Shown here piece by piece: positions 21,426-31,528 of a DNA stretch of 64,000 nucleotides. Under the pieces are notes generated by a model that did not search any database, was not told where the DNA came from, and worked only from the letters and a program-made list of their open reading frames with translations. Numbering within the stretch: the stretch's first letter is position 1; every line of letters starts with the position of its first letter. A program made the translations under genes and the position numbers. The stretch spans positions 2,356,001-2,420,000 of the forward strand of contig NZ_CP065373.1 in the NCBI RefSeq assembly GCF_015710575.1. The letters are read 5' to 3'. The DNA is from Mycolicibacterium mengxianglii. GTDB lineage: Bacteria > Actinomycetota > Actinomycetes > Mycobacteriales > Mycobacteriaceae.

Positions 21426-22805
21426 ATGACGTTCGCGAACGCGGTAGGCACCCCATCGTCGGTGCTGGAACGGCTTCCAGTCACCTGGTGGCATTGGCGG
21501 CTTGTGGTCCTGGTCGGGATCGGCACGTTCTTCGATCTCTACGAGGTGTTCCTCGGCGGCGTCCTGGCTCCGATACTGGCTGTTGAATTCGGTCTGGGTA
21601 CTGCGGGCAAGGCATTGGTGCTCGCCGCCGGCTTCGCCGGAATGTTCGTGGGTGCCAACGCCTTGTCGATATTGGCTGACCGGCTGGGTCGTCGACGCAT
21701 CTTCATCCTCAACATGCTGATCTACTCGCTGTTCACCTTCACCGCCGCCCTCTCCCCGAATATCGAGGTGTTCTTGGTGCTTCGCTTCCTCGCCGGCATC
21801 GGGCTGGGCGCGGAACTGGTGCTGGTCGACTCCTATCTGGCGGAGATGATGCCTGCGCGCGTTCGTGGCCGCATGACGGCGTGGGCGTACACCATCGGGT
21901 TTCTCGGTGTGCCGCTGGCGGCTTTGCTCGGCGGCCAATTCGTCGCCCGCCACGAGGTCTTGGGCATCGACGGGTGGCGGTGGCTATTGCTGCTCGGCGG
22001 CTTCGGAGCGGTACTCGCGTTGGGGGTGCGCCCGATGCTGCCGGAGTCGCCCCGCTGGTTGGAAAGCCGCGGTCGCTACAACGAAGCGCGGGACGTGGTC
22101 AAGTCTGTGGTGGCCAGGGTTGCGCCGAACACTTTCGTGCCACAGACGCCCGCGCACGCCGGCTGCGCCGTCAGCGACGAAGCCCCGAGTGTCGCCGAGG
22201 TGCTGCGTATCGCGTTTCGAAACTACCGGTCACGCAGCGTCATGCTGATCATTTTCCAGATCCTGCAGACCGTCGCCTACCACGGCTTCGGAACGCTGGC
22301 CCCACTTGTTCTCATCGACAAGGGATTTCACATTACCGAGTCCCTGGGGTATGCGGCGCTGAGCTTCGCCGGCTATCCGATCGGATCGTTGTTGTCGGTG
22401 CCCCTGGTGGAGCGCTTCGAACGCAAGTATCTGATCATCTCCTCGGCGCTGGGCATTGCCGTTTTCGGACTGATCATGGCTGCGGCAGAACAGGTGCCGG
22501 TGATCATCGTCGCCGGCTTTCTGCTCACCGCGGTATCGAACCTGTTCGCCGCCGCACTACATATCTATCAGGCCGAGATCTTTCCGACCGTGATCCGCAG
22601 TACGGCCAGCGGCGTCGCGTATTCGTTGTCTCGCGCGACATCGGTGGTGCTGCCCTTCGTCGCAGTGCCGGCGTTGGCAGCGTTCGGCCCGGTGGCGGTG
22701 TTCTCCGGCTCGGCAGTGCTGATTGTGTTGCTATGTCTTGACGTCGCCGTCCTTGGTCCCCGCAGCACGGGCCTGCAGCTGGAAACGGTACAGAAGATGG
22801 ACTAG
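21426..22805 (+). CDS. MFS transporter, sugar/aromatic-acid symporter-like
   Basis: 459 residues with 12 predicted membrane helices. Family marks: ADRLGRRRIF (loop 2-3 motif), RFLAGIGLGAELVLVDSYLAEMMPARVRGR, and PESPRWLESRGR in the central loop. This pattern belongs to the metabolite:H+ symporter group. AAGGAG is 6 bases before ATG 21426 (a GTG at 21423 is the alternative). Divergent from the hemerythrin gene; substrate unknown. Confidence 0.85.
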   Translation: MTFANAVGTPSSVLERLPVTWWHWRLVVLVGIGTFFDLYEVFLGGVLAPILAVEFGLGTAGKALVLAAGFAGMFVGANALSILADRLGRRRIFILNMLIYSLFTFTAALSPNIEVFLVLRFLAGIGLGAELVLVDSYLAEMMPARVRGRMTAWAYTIGFLGVPLAALLGGQFVARHEVLGIDGWRWLLLLGGFGAVLALGVRPMLPESPRWLESRGRYNEARDVVKSVVARVAPNTFVPQTPAHAGCAVSDEAPSVAEVLRIAFRNYRSRSVMLIIFQILQTVAYHGFGTLAPLVLIDKGFHITESLGYAALSFAGYPIGSLLSVPLVERFERKYLIISSALGIAVFGLIMAAAEQVPVIIVAGFLLTAVSNLFAAALHIYQAEIFPTVIRSTASGVAYSLSRATSVVLPFVAVPALAAFGPVAVFSGSAVLIVLLCLDVAVLGPRSTGLQLETVQKMD

Positions 22806-22979
22806 GGCCCGAGAAAATCCGGTGAAACGTCCGCTGTGTGGGCGGTGCTCTCCGGTGGACCGATCCGGGCCGTCCTTTACAACCTGCCGAGGCGGTGTGA
22901 CAGTGGACGTCGGGGATCTCCGCTGCGGACCGCAGGTCGTGCCTGGGCCGACCCCGTTACTTCAGACGGGGGTGCTGAG

Positions 22980-25418
22980 GTGCAACAGGCCGACGATGCG
23001 TTGTCCGATATGCCACTTGCGCAGCTACTGGCTGAGTTGGACACCTCGGCGCAGGGGTTGACCACGGCCGAGGCGCAGCAACGACAGCAGCGGTACGGAG
23101 CCAACGAGATCGCCGAGCGCCGCCGCAATCCGGTGCTGACGTTCCTCGGATATTTCTGGGCGCCGATCCCGTGGATGATCGAGGCGGCGCTGCTGCTGTC
23201 ACTGCTCGCGCGGCATTGGGCCGACGCGGCGATCATCGCTGTGCTGCTGGTGATGAACGGGTTGGTCGGCTTCATCGAGGAACACCAGGCGGCCAACGCC
23301 ATCGACGCGCTCAAACAGCGTCTGGCCACCTCGGCGCGGGCACTGCGGGACGGCGTGTGGGTGACCCTGGAGCTGCGGGATCTGGTGCCCGGGGATGTGG
23401 TGCGGGTTCGACTGGGCGACGTGGTGCCCGCCGATCTGCGGGTGCTCGACGACGCGACGGTCGAGGTGGACCAGTCCGCGCTGACGGGGGAGTCGCTTGC
23501 GGTGTCCCGCAGCCGAGGTCAGGTGCTGTACTCGGGGTCGGTGCTCGTGCGGGGTGAAACCGACGCGCTCGTCTACGCGACCGGCGCATCGTCGTTCATG
23601 GGGCGCACGACTTCACTGGTGCAGACCGCGGGCACGGTCAGCCACTTCCAACGCGCGGTGCTGCGTATCGGCAACTACCTCATCGCGCTGTCGGCGGCCC
23701 TGGTGCTGTTGACGGTCGTGGTGTCGCTGATCCGCGGCAATCCGGTGCTGCAGACGCTGGAGTTCGCCCTGGTCGTCACGATTGCGTCGGTGCCCGTCGC
23801 GCTCCCCGCGGTGCTGTCGGTCACCATGGCCGTCGGCGCCCGGAAACTGGCCCGACACCAGGCCGTCGTCAGTCACCTGCCCGCGGTCGAGGAACTCGGT
23901 GGGGTGGATGTGCTGTGTTCGGACAAGACCGGCACGCTGACCGAGAACCGCCTGACGGTGGCGGCGTCCTGGGTGGCACCCGATGTCGATGACGCCGACC
24001 TGCTGCGGACCGCGGCCGCGGCGTCGCGAGCCGAGGACAACGACCCCATCGACATGGCGGTGTTGGGGACCGTCGGCCAAGCGCCCCCGGCCGTCGTCGA
24101 GGATTTCACCCCGTTCGATCCGGTCAGCAAGCGCACCGAGGCGACGGTGCGCGGCGACGACGGTCGTTCCGTCAAGGTCAGCAAGGGTGCCCCGCAGGTC
24201 ATCAGTGCGCTGTGTGCGCACGACCCCGCAACCGGTCAGGTAGGTGAGGTGGTCGAGCGGTTCGCCGACCGCGGGTACCGGTCCTTGGGTGTGGCCCGCA
24301 CCGACGGCGACGGAAACTGGCGCCTCATCGGTGTGGTGGCACTGGCCGACCCGCCCCGGAGCGACTCCCCGGCGACCATTCGTGCGGCGCAGCAACTCGG
24401 CGTCGAGGTCAAAATGGTCACCGGCGATCAGGTCGCCATCGGCCGCGAGATCGCCAGCCAGGTCGGTTTGGGTGACCACATCGTGGACGCCGCCGCGCTG
24501 GGCACCGCCACCGACGACGACGCGTTGGCGGCGCAGGTGGCCGCGGCCGACGGCTTCGCCCAGGTGTTTCCCGAGCACAAATACCGCATCGTGCGGCTGC
24601 TGCAGGCGCGCGGTCACATCGTCGGGATGACGGGTGACGGGGTCAACGACGCGCCGGCCCTGAAACAAGCCGACGCCGGCATCGCGGTGGCCGGGGCGAC
24701 CGAGGCCGCCCGCGCCGCCGCCGACGTCGTGCTTCTTGCCCCGGGACTGTCGGTGATCGTGGACGCGATCCGGCAGGCCAGAGAGATCTTCGCCCGGATG
24801 ACCAGTTACGCCACCTACCGGATCGCCGAGACCATCCGGGTGCTGCTCCTGATCACCTTGGCGATCGTGGTCCTGAACTTCTTTCCGGTCACCGCGGTGA
24901 TGATTGTGTTCCTGGCACTGCTCAACGACGCCGCCATCCTGACAATCGCCTACGACCATGTTCGCGGCTCGAACGAACCGGTCGCCTGGGACATGCGTCG
25001 GGTGCTCACCATCGCCACCACGCTGGGCGTGATGGGCGTCGTCGAGACCTTCTTGCTGTTGGCGGTCGCGGACAACATCTTCGGGCTCGACGAAGACCTG
25101 ATCCGCACTCTGATCTACCTGAAGTTGTCGGTCTCGGGCCACCTGACGGTGTTCGTCACCCGCAGCCGCGAGGCGTTCTGGTCGCGGCCGGCGCCCGCGC
25201 CGGTACTGCTCGTCGCCGTGATCGGCACCCAGCTGATCGCCACTCTGATCGCGGTCTACGGAGTGTTGATGACCCCGCTGGGCTGGGCGTGGGCCGGAGT
25301 CGTATGGGGTTATGCCCTGATCTGGTTCCTCGTCGAAGATCGGGTCAAGCTCGCCGCGCAGCACTGGTTGGACCGCCATCCCGCCCGATCGGGATCGGCC
25401 CGGCCCGTCTCGCACTGA
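22980..25418 (+). CDS. P3A-type plasma-membrane H+-ATPase
   Basis: 812 residues from GTG 22980 (MQQADDALSDMPLAQLL); an earlier in-frame ATG at 22836 adds non-conserved residues. It has the cation-ATPase N-domain (TTAEAQQRQQRYGANEI), actuator TGES, phosphorylation site CSDKTGTLTEN (D315), MVTGDQ and TGDGVNDAPALK hinge, and about 10 membrane helices. Short length, lack of a Ca/Mg-type C-terminus and the FTPFDPVSKRTEATV segment match fungal/plant and archaeal proton pumps. It would extrude protons using ATP. Confidence 0.88.
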   Translation: MQQADDALSDMPLAQLLAELDTSAQGLTTAEAQQRQQRYGANEIAERRRNPVLTFLGYFWAPIPWMIEAALLLSLLARHWADAAIIAVLLVMNGLVGFIEEHQAANAIDALKQRLATSARALRDGVWVTLELRDLVPGDVVRVRLGDVVPADLRVLDDATVEVDQSALTGESLAVSRSRGQVLYSGSVLVRGETDALVYATGASSFMGRTTSLVQTAGTVSHFQRAVLRIGNYLIALSAALVLLTVVVSLIRGNPVLQTLEFALVVTIASVPVALPAVLSVTMAVGARKLARHQAVVSHLPAVEELGGVDVLCSDKTGTLTENRLTVAASWVAPDVDDADLLRTAAAASRAEDNDPIDMAVLGTVGQAPPAVVEDFTPFDPVSKRTEATVRGDDGRSVKVSKGAPQVISALCAHDPATGQVGEVVERFADRGYRSLGVARTDGDGNWRLIGVVALADPPRSDSPATIRAAQQLGVEVKMVTGDQVAIGREIASQVGLGDHIVDAAALGTATDDDALAAQVAAADGFAQVFPEHKYRIVRLLQARGHIVGMTGDGVNDAPALKQADAGIAVAGATEAARAAADVVLLAPGLSVIVDAIRQAREIFARMTSYATYRIAETIRVLLLITLAIVVLNFFPVTAVMIVFLALLNDAAILTIAYDHVRGSNEPVAWDMRRVLTIATTLGVMGVVETFLLLAVADNIFGLDEDLIRTLIYLKLSVSGHLTVFVTRSREAFWSRPAPAPVLLVAVIGTQLIATLIAVYGVLMTPLGWAWAGVVWGYALIWFLVEDRVKLAAQHWLDRHPARSGSARPVSH

Positions 25419-25462
25419 CGTGCAGATCGCCTGGGCCGGCGGCTACCAACGAGCGGTGGTGC

Positions 25463-28400
25463 TCAGATGTTCAGCGCCGCCGAGTCGATGCCCAGTGCGT
25501 TCAGCCGAGTCACGTAGGTGGCGACATTGCGCAACTTCACATCCTCGTAGCCGCGGACGACATCCGGTGCCGATGCCGCCGCCACCGCGGTGTCGAACGT
25601 CTCGAGGGTGAGCGTGTCGGTCAGATCGGCCACCATGGCCTCGTAGTGGGCCACCAGGTGACGCTCGACCTTGCGCACGTGCGCATACCCGAACGGGTCG
25701 AACGGGGTGCCTCGCAGCACTTTGCCCTTCGCGAGCAGCTTGAGCACACCGTGCGAGCGTGGTCCGAAGCCGATCTTCTTCGTGCGTCCCAACGCCTTCA
25801 TGGTGGGTGGGTGCAGCATGTAGGTGAGTTTGGCCCCGCCGGGTACCTCGGTCTGCAGCGAGTCGACGAACGCCGGATCGGTCAACATGCGCGCAACCTC
25901 GTACTCGTCCTTGTAGGCGAGGAACTTGTGCAGGTTCGCCGCGACCGCCGACGAGAAGTCCGTGCGGTTCGTGAGCGCCCGTTCGCGCTCCCAGGCGGCA
26001 TCGACGGTGGCAATGTAGCGGGTAGCTGTCCGATCACCCTGATAGGCAACCAGATTGGCGGCGCAGCGCTCCATGATCGTCCGCGTCTCGCCGGTCACCG
26101 GCGAGTTAGCCAAGAGGTGCACCGGCGCGGCGGTGTCGCTGCGGCGTTCCGGTGAGGCGGCGACGGTGACCTCGCGGAACGCCGTGGGGTCGGCCACGGC
26201 GACCCGACCCCACCGGAACGCGGCCTGATTGGCTTGTACCGCAACGCCGTTTATCGTGATGGCTTCTTCGATCGCGGCAGCGGGAATGGGCAGCGCACCG
26301 GACTGATAGGCGGCGCCGATCACCAGAAAGTTGGCGGCAGCGGTGTTGGCGAACAGCGTCTGTGCGGCGGCCAACGCATCGAGGGCGACGACCCGTCGGG
26401 CATGCGTGCCGAGCCGATCCAGCAGATCGTCGTTGTCGGGGTAAGTGATCGAGCCGTCGTACACCATCGCACCGGTGGGCGTCCTGCTGGTGGAGGCGAC
26501 GGTGATCGTCTGCTCCGCGTTGCCGTAACTCAGGTTCTTCGAATCGGCGGCGGTGAGTAGATCGAACGCCAGTACGCAGTCGGCGCCACCGGGGCTGATG
26601 CGGTTCGAGGACGTCGGGCGGCTGCTCAGCCGCAGATGCGATGTCACAGGCCCGGCCTTCTGGCTCAACCCGATCTGGTCGAGCCCGTCGACGTGCAGTC
26701 CGGCACGCAGCGCAGCCATGCCGAGTACCTGGTTGACCGTGACGATGCCGGTGCCGCCGATGCCGGCGAGGAACACGTCATGCGTCGTTCTGATCGGCGT
26801 GATGGCCGGATCGGCGACGCGCGGCGGTGTAGGTGTCGCCTTGATTGTCGCGGAACGCTTTTCGGGCACCTCGACGGTCACGAACGACGGGCACTGCCCG
26901 TCGAGACAGGAGTAGTCGGTGTTGCACGAGGTCTGATCGATCCGCGTCTTGCGGCCGAATTCGGTGTCGACGGGCTGCACCGACAGGCAATTGCTCTTGA
27001 CGCCGCAGTCGCCGCAGCCCTCGCAGACGGCCTCGTTGATCACGACGCGGGTCCGGCGCACGGGAAGGTTGCCGCGCTTGCGTTTCCGGCGGGCCTCGGC
27101 GGCACATTGCTGGTCGTAGATCAGGACGGTGACGCCCTTGACGTCGCGCAGAATCCGTTGCGCCTCATCGAGGCGGTCTCGGTGCCAGAGGGTGACCCCC
27201 GGAGCGAAGGACGCGCCACGGTGCCGCTCGGGTTCCTCGGCGCACACGATGATCTTGATGACGCCCTCGGCGGCGAGTTTGTGCGTGAGTTCGGGAACCG
27301 ACAATCCCGCCTCGGCGTCTTGGGCACCGGTCATCGCGACGGCGGAGTTGTACAGGATCTTGTAGGTGATGTTCGTCTCGGCCGCGACGTTGGCCTGCAC
27401 CGCGAGCTGGCCCGAGTGGAAATACGTTCCATCACCGATGTTTTGGAATATGTGCGCCACGTCGGTGTAGGGCGCCTGTCCGATCCACTGCGCCCCTTCG
27501 CCGCCCATCTGGGTCAGACCGGTGACCTGGGAGTCCGTCCGCGACGACATCGTGACCATGGCATGGCAGCCGATGCCGCCTCCGGCGAGCGAGCCGGACG
27601 GGACCGCGGTGGACCGGTTGTGTGGGCAACCGGAACAGAAGTAGGCGCTGCGCCTGGCGGGCAGCACTGTGAGTGACAACGGCGGGGGCGGCGGCGCGGT
27701 CATCGGCACGCGGTCGGCGAGGATCTTGCGAAGGGGCCCGATGAGGCGCGCTGCGGTCAGTTCGCCGTCGGCCGGAATGAGCGGTCGTCCGCTCAGGTCC
27801 CGTTTGCCGAGCACGGCGGGGGCACGATGTTGGCCGTACAGCACGTCTTTGACTTGCAACTCGACGAATGCGGTCTTGTCCTCCACGGCCAGGACCTGTT
27901 CGACTCCTGCCGCGAGTTGCCGCACTTTGCCCGCGCCAAGCGGGTACGGCATGCCGACGCGCATGATGCGGATGCCTGCCTTGAGCAGGTCGGACTCGGC
28001 CAGACCCAGGTCGGTCAGGGCCTGGCGCACCGAGTCGTAGGCAGTCCCGACGGCGACGATGCCGAGCCGCGCGTCTGCCGGGTCGATCTCGATGGAGTCG
28101 ATGGGGTTGGCCGCGTTGAAGGCCTCGACCGTCGCCCAGCGGGGCCCGTACAGGTCGGCTTCGGCGAGCAGGCTGTCGGCTGGTGCTGCCATGACGCGCT
28201 GGCGGTAGGTCCACGGCCTGCCCTCCCACTCGATGGTCGGCACGGTGATGGTGAAGTCGCTGAAGTCACGGTCGAGCGTCCAGAGCCCGTCTGCGACGTC
28301 GGCGACGATCTTCATCGCGGACCAGCACCCGGACGCCCGGGACAGCGCAACGCCGTAGAGGCCGAAGGCGATGATCTCTTCAGCATTGCGGGGGAAGAAG

Positions 28401-28930
28401 ATCGGCATCGAGAGCGCGGCCAACGACCGTTCGCTCGCGGCGGGCACCGTCGACGATTTGGCGGAGGGGTCGTCACCGACATAGGCCAGCGCCCCGCCCG
28501 TCGGGTGCGCGCCGTACATCGCGGCATGCCGGAACGCATCACTGGCCCGGTCCAGGCCGGGTCCCTTGCCGTACCAGACGCCGACGACCCCGTCGTGGGT
28601 GCGTGTTCCCTTGGGCAGTTCCAGCTGGCTGCCCCACACCGACGTTGCGGCCAGTTCCTCGTTGACGCCGGGAACCAGGTGTACGTCGTGCGCGGTCTTC
28701 AGTACGTCGAGACCGGCCAGCAGCTTGTCGAGGCCGGCCAGTGGACTGCCCTGGTACCCGGAGACGAAGGTGGCGACGCGGGTGCCCGCCCGCCGGTCCC
28801 GCACGTGCTGTTCCACCAACTGGCGCGCGATCGCCTGCACACCGGTCAGGAGCACCGGCCCGGAGCTGGCCGAGTAGCGAGAAGCGAGGTCGAACTCGGC
28901 GGGGATCGGGTTGTCAGCCAGGTCGGTCAT
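25463..28930 (-). CDS. Indolepyruvate ferredoxin oxidoreductase, fused IorAB
   Basis: 1155 residues: thiamin-pyrophosphate-dependent 2-oxoacid oxidoreductase in one chain, oxidatively decarboxylating aryl-pyruvates to acyl-CoA with ferredoxin as electron acceptor. N-terminal PYR/TPP-like region (GYQGSPLAGLDKLLAGL, VNEELAATSVWGSQ), TPP-binding GCHAMV and IGDGTYFHSG, a cysteine cluster VCEGCGDCGVKSNC with further CNTDYSCLDGQCP for 4Fe-4S, and the C-terminal gamma domain (GIGGTGIVTVNQVL). Amino-acid catabolism is inferred. Divergent from an Lrp/AsnC regulator that probably controls it. Confidence 0.9.
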   Translation of the reverse strand: MTDLADNPIPAEFDLASRYSASSGPVLLTGVQAIARQLVEQHVRDRRAGTRVATFVSGYQGSPLAGLDKLLAGLDVLKTAHDVHLVPGVNEELAATSVWGSQLELPKGTRTHDGVVGVWYGKGPGLDRASDAFRHAAMYGAHPTGGALAYVGDDPSAKSSTVPAASERSLAALSMPIFFPRNAEEIIAFGLYGVALSRASGCWSAMKIVADVADGLWTLDRDFSDFTITVPTIEWEGRPWTYRQRVMAAPADSLLAEADLYGPRWATVEAFNAANPIDSIEIDPADARLGIVAVGTAYDSVRQALTDLGLAESDLLKAGIRIMRVGMPYPLGAGKVRQLAAGVEQVLAVEDKTAFVELQVKDVLYGQHRAPAVLGKRDLSGRPLIPADGELTAARLIGPLRKILADRVPMTAPPPPPLSLTVLPARRSAYFCSGCPHNRSTAVPSGSLAGGGIGCHAMVTMSSRTDSQVTGLTQMGGEGAQWIGQAPYTDVAHIFQNIGDGTYFHSGQLAVQANVAAETNITYKILYNSAVAMTGAQDAEAGLSVPELTHKLAAEGVIKIIVCAEEPERHRGASFAPGVTLWHRDRLDEAQRILRDVKGVTVLIYDQQCAAEARRKRKRGNLPVRRTRVVINEAVCEGCGDCGVKSNCLSVQPVDTEFGRKTRIDQTSCNTDYSCLDGQCPSFVTVEVPEKRSATIKATPTPPRVADPAITPIRTTHDVFLAGIGGTGIVTVNQVLGMAALRAGLHVDGLDQIGLSQKAGPVTSHLRLSSRPTSSNRISPGGADCVLAFDLLTAADSKNLSYGNAEQTITVASTSRTPTGAMVYDGSITYPDNDDLLDRLGTHARRVVALDALAAAQTLFANTAAANFLVIGAAYQSGALPIPAAAIEEAITINGVAVQANQAAFRWGRVAVADPTAFREVTVAASPERRSDTAAPVHLLANSPVTGETRTIMERCAANLVAYQGDRTATRYIATVDAAWERERALTNRTDFSSAVAANLHKFLAYKDEYEVARMLTDPAFVDSLQTEVPGGAKLTYMLHPPTMKALGRTKKIGFGPRSHGVLKLLAKGKVLRGTPFDPFGYAHVRKVERHLVAHYEAMVADLTDTLTLETFDTAVAAASAPDVVRGYEDVKLRNVATYVTRLNALGIDSAALNI

Positions 28931-28973
28931 GGAGACACACCTCCAGCGGTGATCGTGTCGTTCCCTCAAGCCT

Positions 28974-28993
28974 CCGACTTGGCTACAAGTCGG
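28974..28993. promoter_or_regulatory. Palindrome in the ior/lrp divergent promoter
   Basis: CCGACTT (28974-28980) and AAGTCGG (28987-28993) are exact reverse complements around GGCTAC, in the 133-base gap between the two divergent start codons. AsnC/Lrp regulators bind dyad sites between divergent genes, so this is a candidate operator for the 29064 gene product. Confidence 0.5.
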
Positions 28994-29063
28994 TCAACTG
29001 ATGTGGCAACAACAGATCCGTTCGTTCACTTGGTGACGGCCATCACGCCCTAGGGTAGGAAGA

Positions 29064-29564
29064 ATGATCAGCATGGACCGGCTCGACCTGGAAATCCTGC
29101 GCAGGTTGTCCGACGATGCACGCACAGGTGTGGTCGAACTGTCCTCAGCGCTGGGGGTGTCGCGCAATACCGTGCAGTCGCGGGTGCGCCGGCTGGAAGA
29201 GTCGGGCGTGCTGACCGGCTATCAGCCCCGCATTGATCTGGCCAAGGCCGGCGTGGCGGTCCAGGCGTTCGTCGCGTTGGAGATCAACCAGGTCGGGATG
29301 TCCTCGGTGGTGAACGGCCTGGCGCAGATCCCGCAGGTGCTCGAGGTGCATGCCACGACGGGACGCGAAGATCTGCTGGTCCGGGTCGCCACCAGCACGC
29401 AGGCCGAACTCCAGGAGCTTGTGGTGGGGATCCTCGCCATCCCGGGAGTGGTGCACTCGAGCACCACCCTGGCACTGACCACTCCGTTGCCGTATCGGGT
29501 GATCCCGCTACTCGATGAGGCCACCCGCGATGCCGGTTGGGGACGTTCGACGCCGAAGCCCTGA
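29064..29564 (+). CDS. Lrp/AsnC family transcriptional regulator
   Basis: 166 residues: N-terminal helix-turn-helix LRRLSDDARTGVVELSSALGVSRNTVQSRVRRLEESGVL and the RAM ligand-binding domain (LEVHATTGREDLLVRVAT). Both motifs are written in short form; the start is MISMDRLDLEIL. Amino-acid-responsive control of the divergent ior gene is inferred from orientation. Confidence 0.9.
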   Translation: MISMDRLDLEILRRLSDDARTGVVELSSALGVSRNTVQSRVRRLEESGVLTGYQPRIDLAKAGVAVQAFVALEINQVGMSSVVNGLAQIPQVLEVHATTGREDLLVRVATSTQAELQELVVGILAIPGVVHSSTTLALTTPLPYRVIPLLDEATRDAGWGRSTPKP

Positions 29565-29623
29565 GGCGCTCGCGGATTGCAGACGGTGACGGACCATCAG
29601 AACCTTCAACACCGCAGCGGTAT

Positions 29624-30409
29624 TCACTGTCCGGTGTGGCGGGCGCGGGCCCGTCGCACTGCCTCCTCGACGACTTGTTGGGCGACGTCGGCCAGTTTGC
29701 GGTGCTCGGTCTGACTGATGACCCGCAGCTTGTCGAACGCTTCAACTGCCGCGCAGCCGCTGCGACTCATGACGATGCCGACCGCCTGATCGATTACTGC
29801 GCGACTGGACAGCGCCGACTGCAGCTGGCCGGCGACCCGCCGTGCTTTGTCCAGCTGTTGGGCGGTGTGCACGGAGATCCCGGCAGGGATGGCAAACAGT
29901 TCCCCGAGCTGGCTCGCGCGCTCGTCGAAAGCGTGCTTGGCGTGGGCGTACACATTGAGGGCCCCGACTATGCCCGCAGCGCTTGTCAGTGGAAGCGACA
30001 GCACGCTGTGCACTCCGAGCCGCCCAACGCGAGGTCCAAAGCGAGGCCATGCCTTTTCCCCGCTCAGCGACCCGGAGCGGATGGTGCGGCCTTCTAGAGC
30101 GGCCGTGACGCACGGGCCTTCGCCGAGCCGGTACTGAATGGCGTCGACTTCGCGCACAAACTCCGCGCTGGCCACCACCGTGTTGGGCGCTTCGTCGTGC
30201 ACCAGTGTCAGTCCGGCACCGTCGGCGCCCGGGATCGCACGGGCGGCGAAGTCCGCGACGTGGGTCAACATCTCCGCCAGCCCGGTACTGCCCAAGGTCA
30301 GTTGGGACAGCCCGGCGAGACTTTCGCGTAGATCGGTGTCGTCTTCGGCTGCCTGGTGATGCGCCGCTGGGACGGTGGCGGCGTTACCGTTCTGTGTAGC
30401 TGAGCTCAT
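29624..30409 (-). CDS. GAF-ANTAR domain RNA-binding signalling protein (1)
   Basis: 261 residues: GAF domain at about 45-170 (ADFAARAIPGADGAGLTLVHDE, GEGPCVTAALEG) and C-terminal ANTAR at about 195-250 (SRAVIDQAVGIVMSRSGCAAVEAFDKLR). ANTAR domains bind paired hairpins in mRNA and prevent termination. ATG at 30409 has GGAAAGG 6 bases upstream. One of three such genes in 4 kb. Confidence 0.9.
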   Translation of the reverse strand: MSSATQNGNAATVPAAHHQAAEDDTDLRESLAGLSQLTLGSTGLAEMLTHVADFAARAIPGADGAGLTLVHDEAPNTVVASAEFVREVDAIQYRLGEGPCVTAALEGRTIRSGSLSGEKAWPRFGPRVGRLGVHSVLSLPLTSAAGIVGALNVYAHAKHAFDERASQLGELFAIPAGISVHTAQQLDKARRVAGQLQSALSSRAVIDQAVGIVMSRSGCAAVEAFDKLRVISQTEHRKLADVAQQVVEEAVRRARARHTGQ

Positions 30410-30777
30410 GTTGCCTTTCCACCACCGCACGGCGTGCTGGGTGGGTTGCTGTGAAGTCTATTACCGGCGGGGCCGCGACGACAGGGCGCAGACCCAAGTG
30501 AGGTTCTGATCGCCCGCGTTGACAAGCCGTCGAAGTGCGTGTTGGGTCAGAGGTGCTGAATACGCAGCCGGCTGGGGCCGGTGTCGCCGCTAGTGGCCGC
30601 GACATCGCACTGAATGACCGCCCAGACTCTGACTTGGTTCCCAGTCCGTAATGGATTTATCTTGAACCCTTTTCGCCTCACCGCCGTCCACTTCGCTCAC
30701 GGTGTGATTCCCGACTGCCCATGCGCCGCGACGCAGTGCCGACCGAGCGCGTCGACAATGCCGGTCAGGAGCTGGTG
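30410..30777. other. Gap of 368 bases between divergent GAF-ANTAR and PhoU-like genes
   Basis: The gap holds the promoters of two divergent genes. On the minus strand, TAATAGACT (complement of about 30451-30463) is a plausible -10 for the GAF-ANTAR gene. No ORF with conserved features and no clear hairpin or SigF motif was found. Confidence 0.4.
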
Positions 30778-31464
30778 ATGATGCACGACACCTACGGCAG
30801 TCAGCTCACCGAACTCTCCACACAGCTCGGGCACATGGCCGGGCTGGCCTCGGCTGCGCTGCGACGTGCCACCCAAGCTGTGCTGTCGGCCGATGCGGCG
30901 CTGGCCCAACAGGTAAGCCGCGACCACGAACAGATCGCCGGGATGAGCCTGCGCGCACAGCGGGCGGCGTTCACACTCCTGACGGTGCAGGCCCCCGTGG
31001 TCTGCGACTTACGCGCCATCGTCAGCACAATCCAGATTGGTGCCGACCTCAACGGGATGGGATCCCTGGCCCTACACATCGCCGACATCGCCCGCCGCCG
31101 CCATCCTGAGCATGCGGTTCCTGTTGAGATGAGGTGCCATGTCGACCAAATGGGAAGACTCGCTGCCGAATTAGGCGGCAAGACCCAAACGGTACTGCTC
31201 CCCGGCGGGCCGCACGAAACCGCCACGATCCACGCTGGCCACGCCACGATGGATGCCCTGCACCGGCAGCTGTCCACCATCGTGATGGGCGGTCCCGTCT
31301 GGAAACACGGCGTCACCGCTGCCGTCGACGTGACGTTGCTCAGCCGGTACTACGAACACTTCGGCGGCCACGCTGTCGAGGTGGCCCGCCGGGTCACCAC
31401 GCAATCAACCGGCGCAAGCCCCGATCAGCAGCATCTCGCCACGGTTGGTGGGATAAAGGGTTGA
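30778..31464 (+). CDS. PhoU-like phosphate-signalling protein
   Basis: 228 residues with two PhoU repeats: LTELSTQLGHMAGLASAALRRATQAVL and the conserved DLRAIVSTIQIGADLNGMG, then VDVTLLSRYYEHFGGHAVEVARRV. PhoU links PstSCAB phosphate uptake to PhoR and persister state in mycobacteria. The start at 30778 has AGGAG 6 bases upstream; an ATG at 30721 adds 19 non-conserved residues. No pst or phoR gene is adjacent, so its partner is unknown. Confidence 0.82.
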   Translation: MMHDTYGSQLTELSTQLGHMAGLASAALRRATQAVLSADAALAQQVSRDHEQIAGMSLRAQRAAFTLLTVQAPVVCDLRAIVSTIQIGADLNGMGSLALHIADIARRRHPEHAVPVEMRCHVDQMGRLAAELGGKTQTVLLPGGPHETATIHAGHATMDALHRQLSTIVMGGPVWKHGVTAAVDVTLLSRYYEHFGGHAVEVARRVTTQSTGASPDQQHLATVGGIKG

Positions 31465-31528
31465 GCACCAACATGTTCGGGGACAATCCAGCATCGGTAC
31501 ACCCGGTGCTGACAGGAGGGGGACGGCA

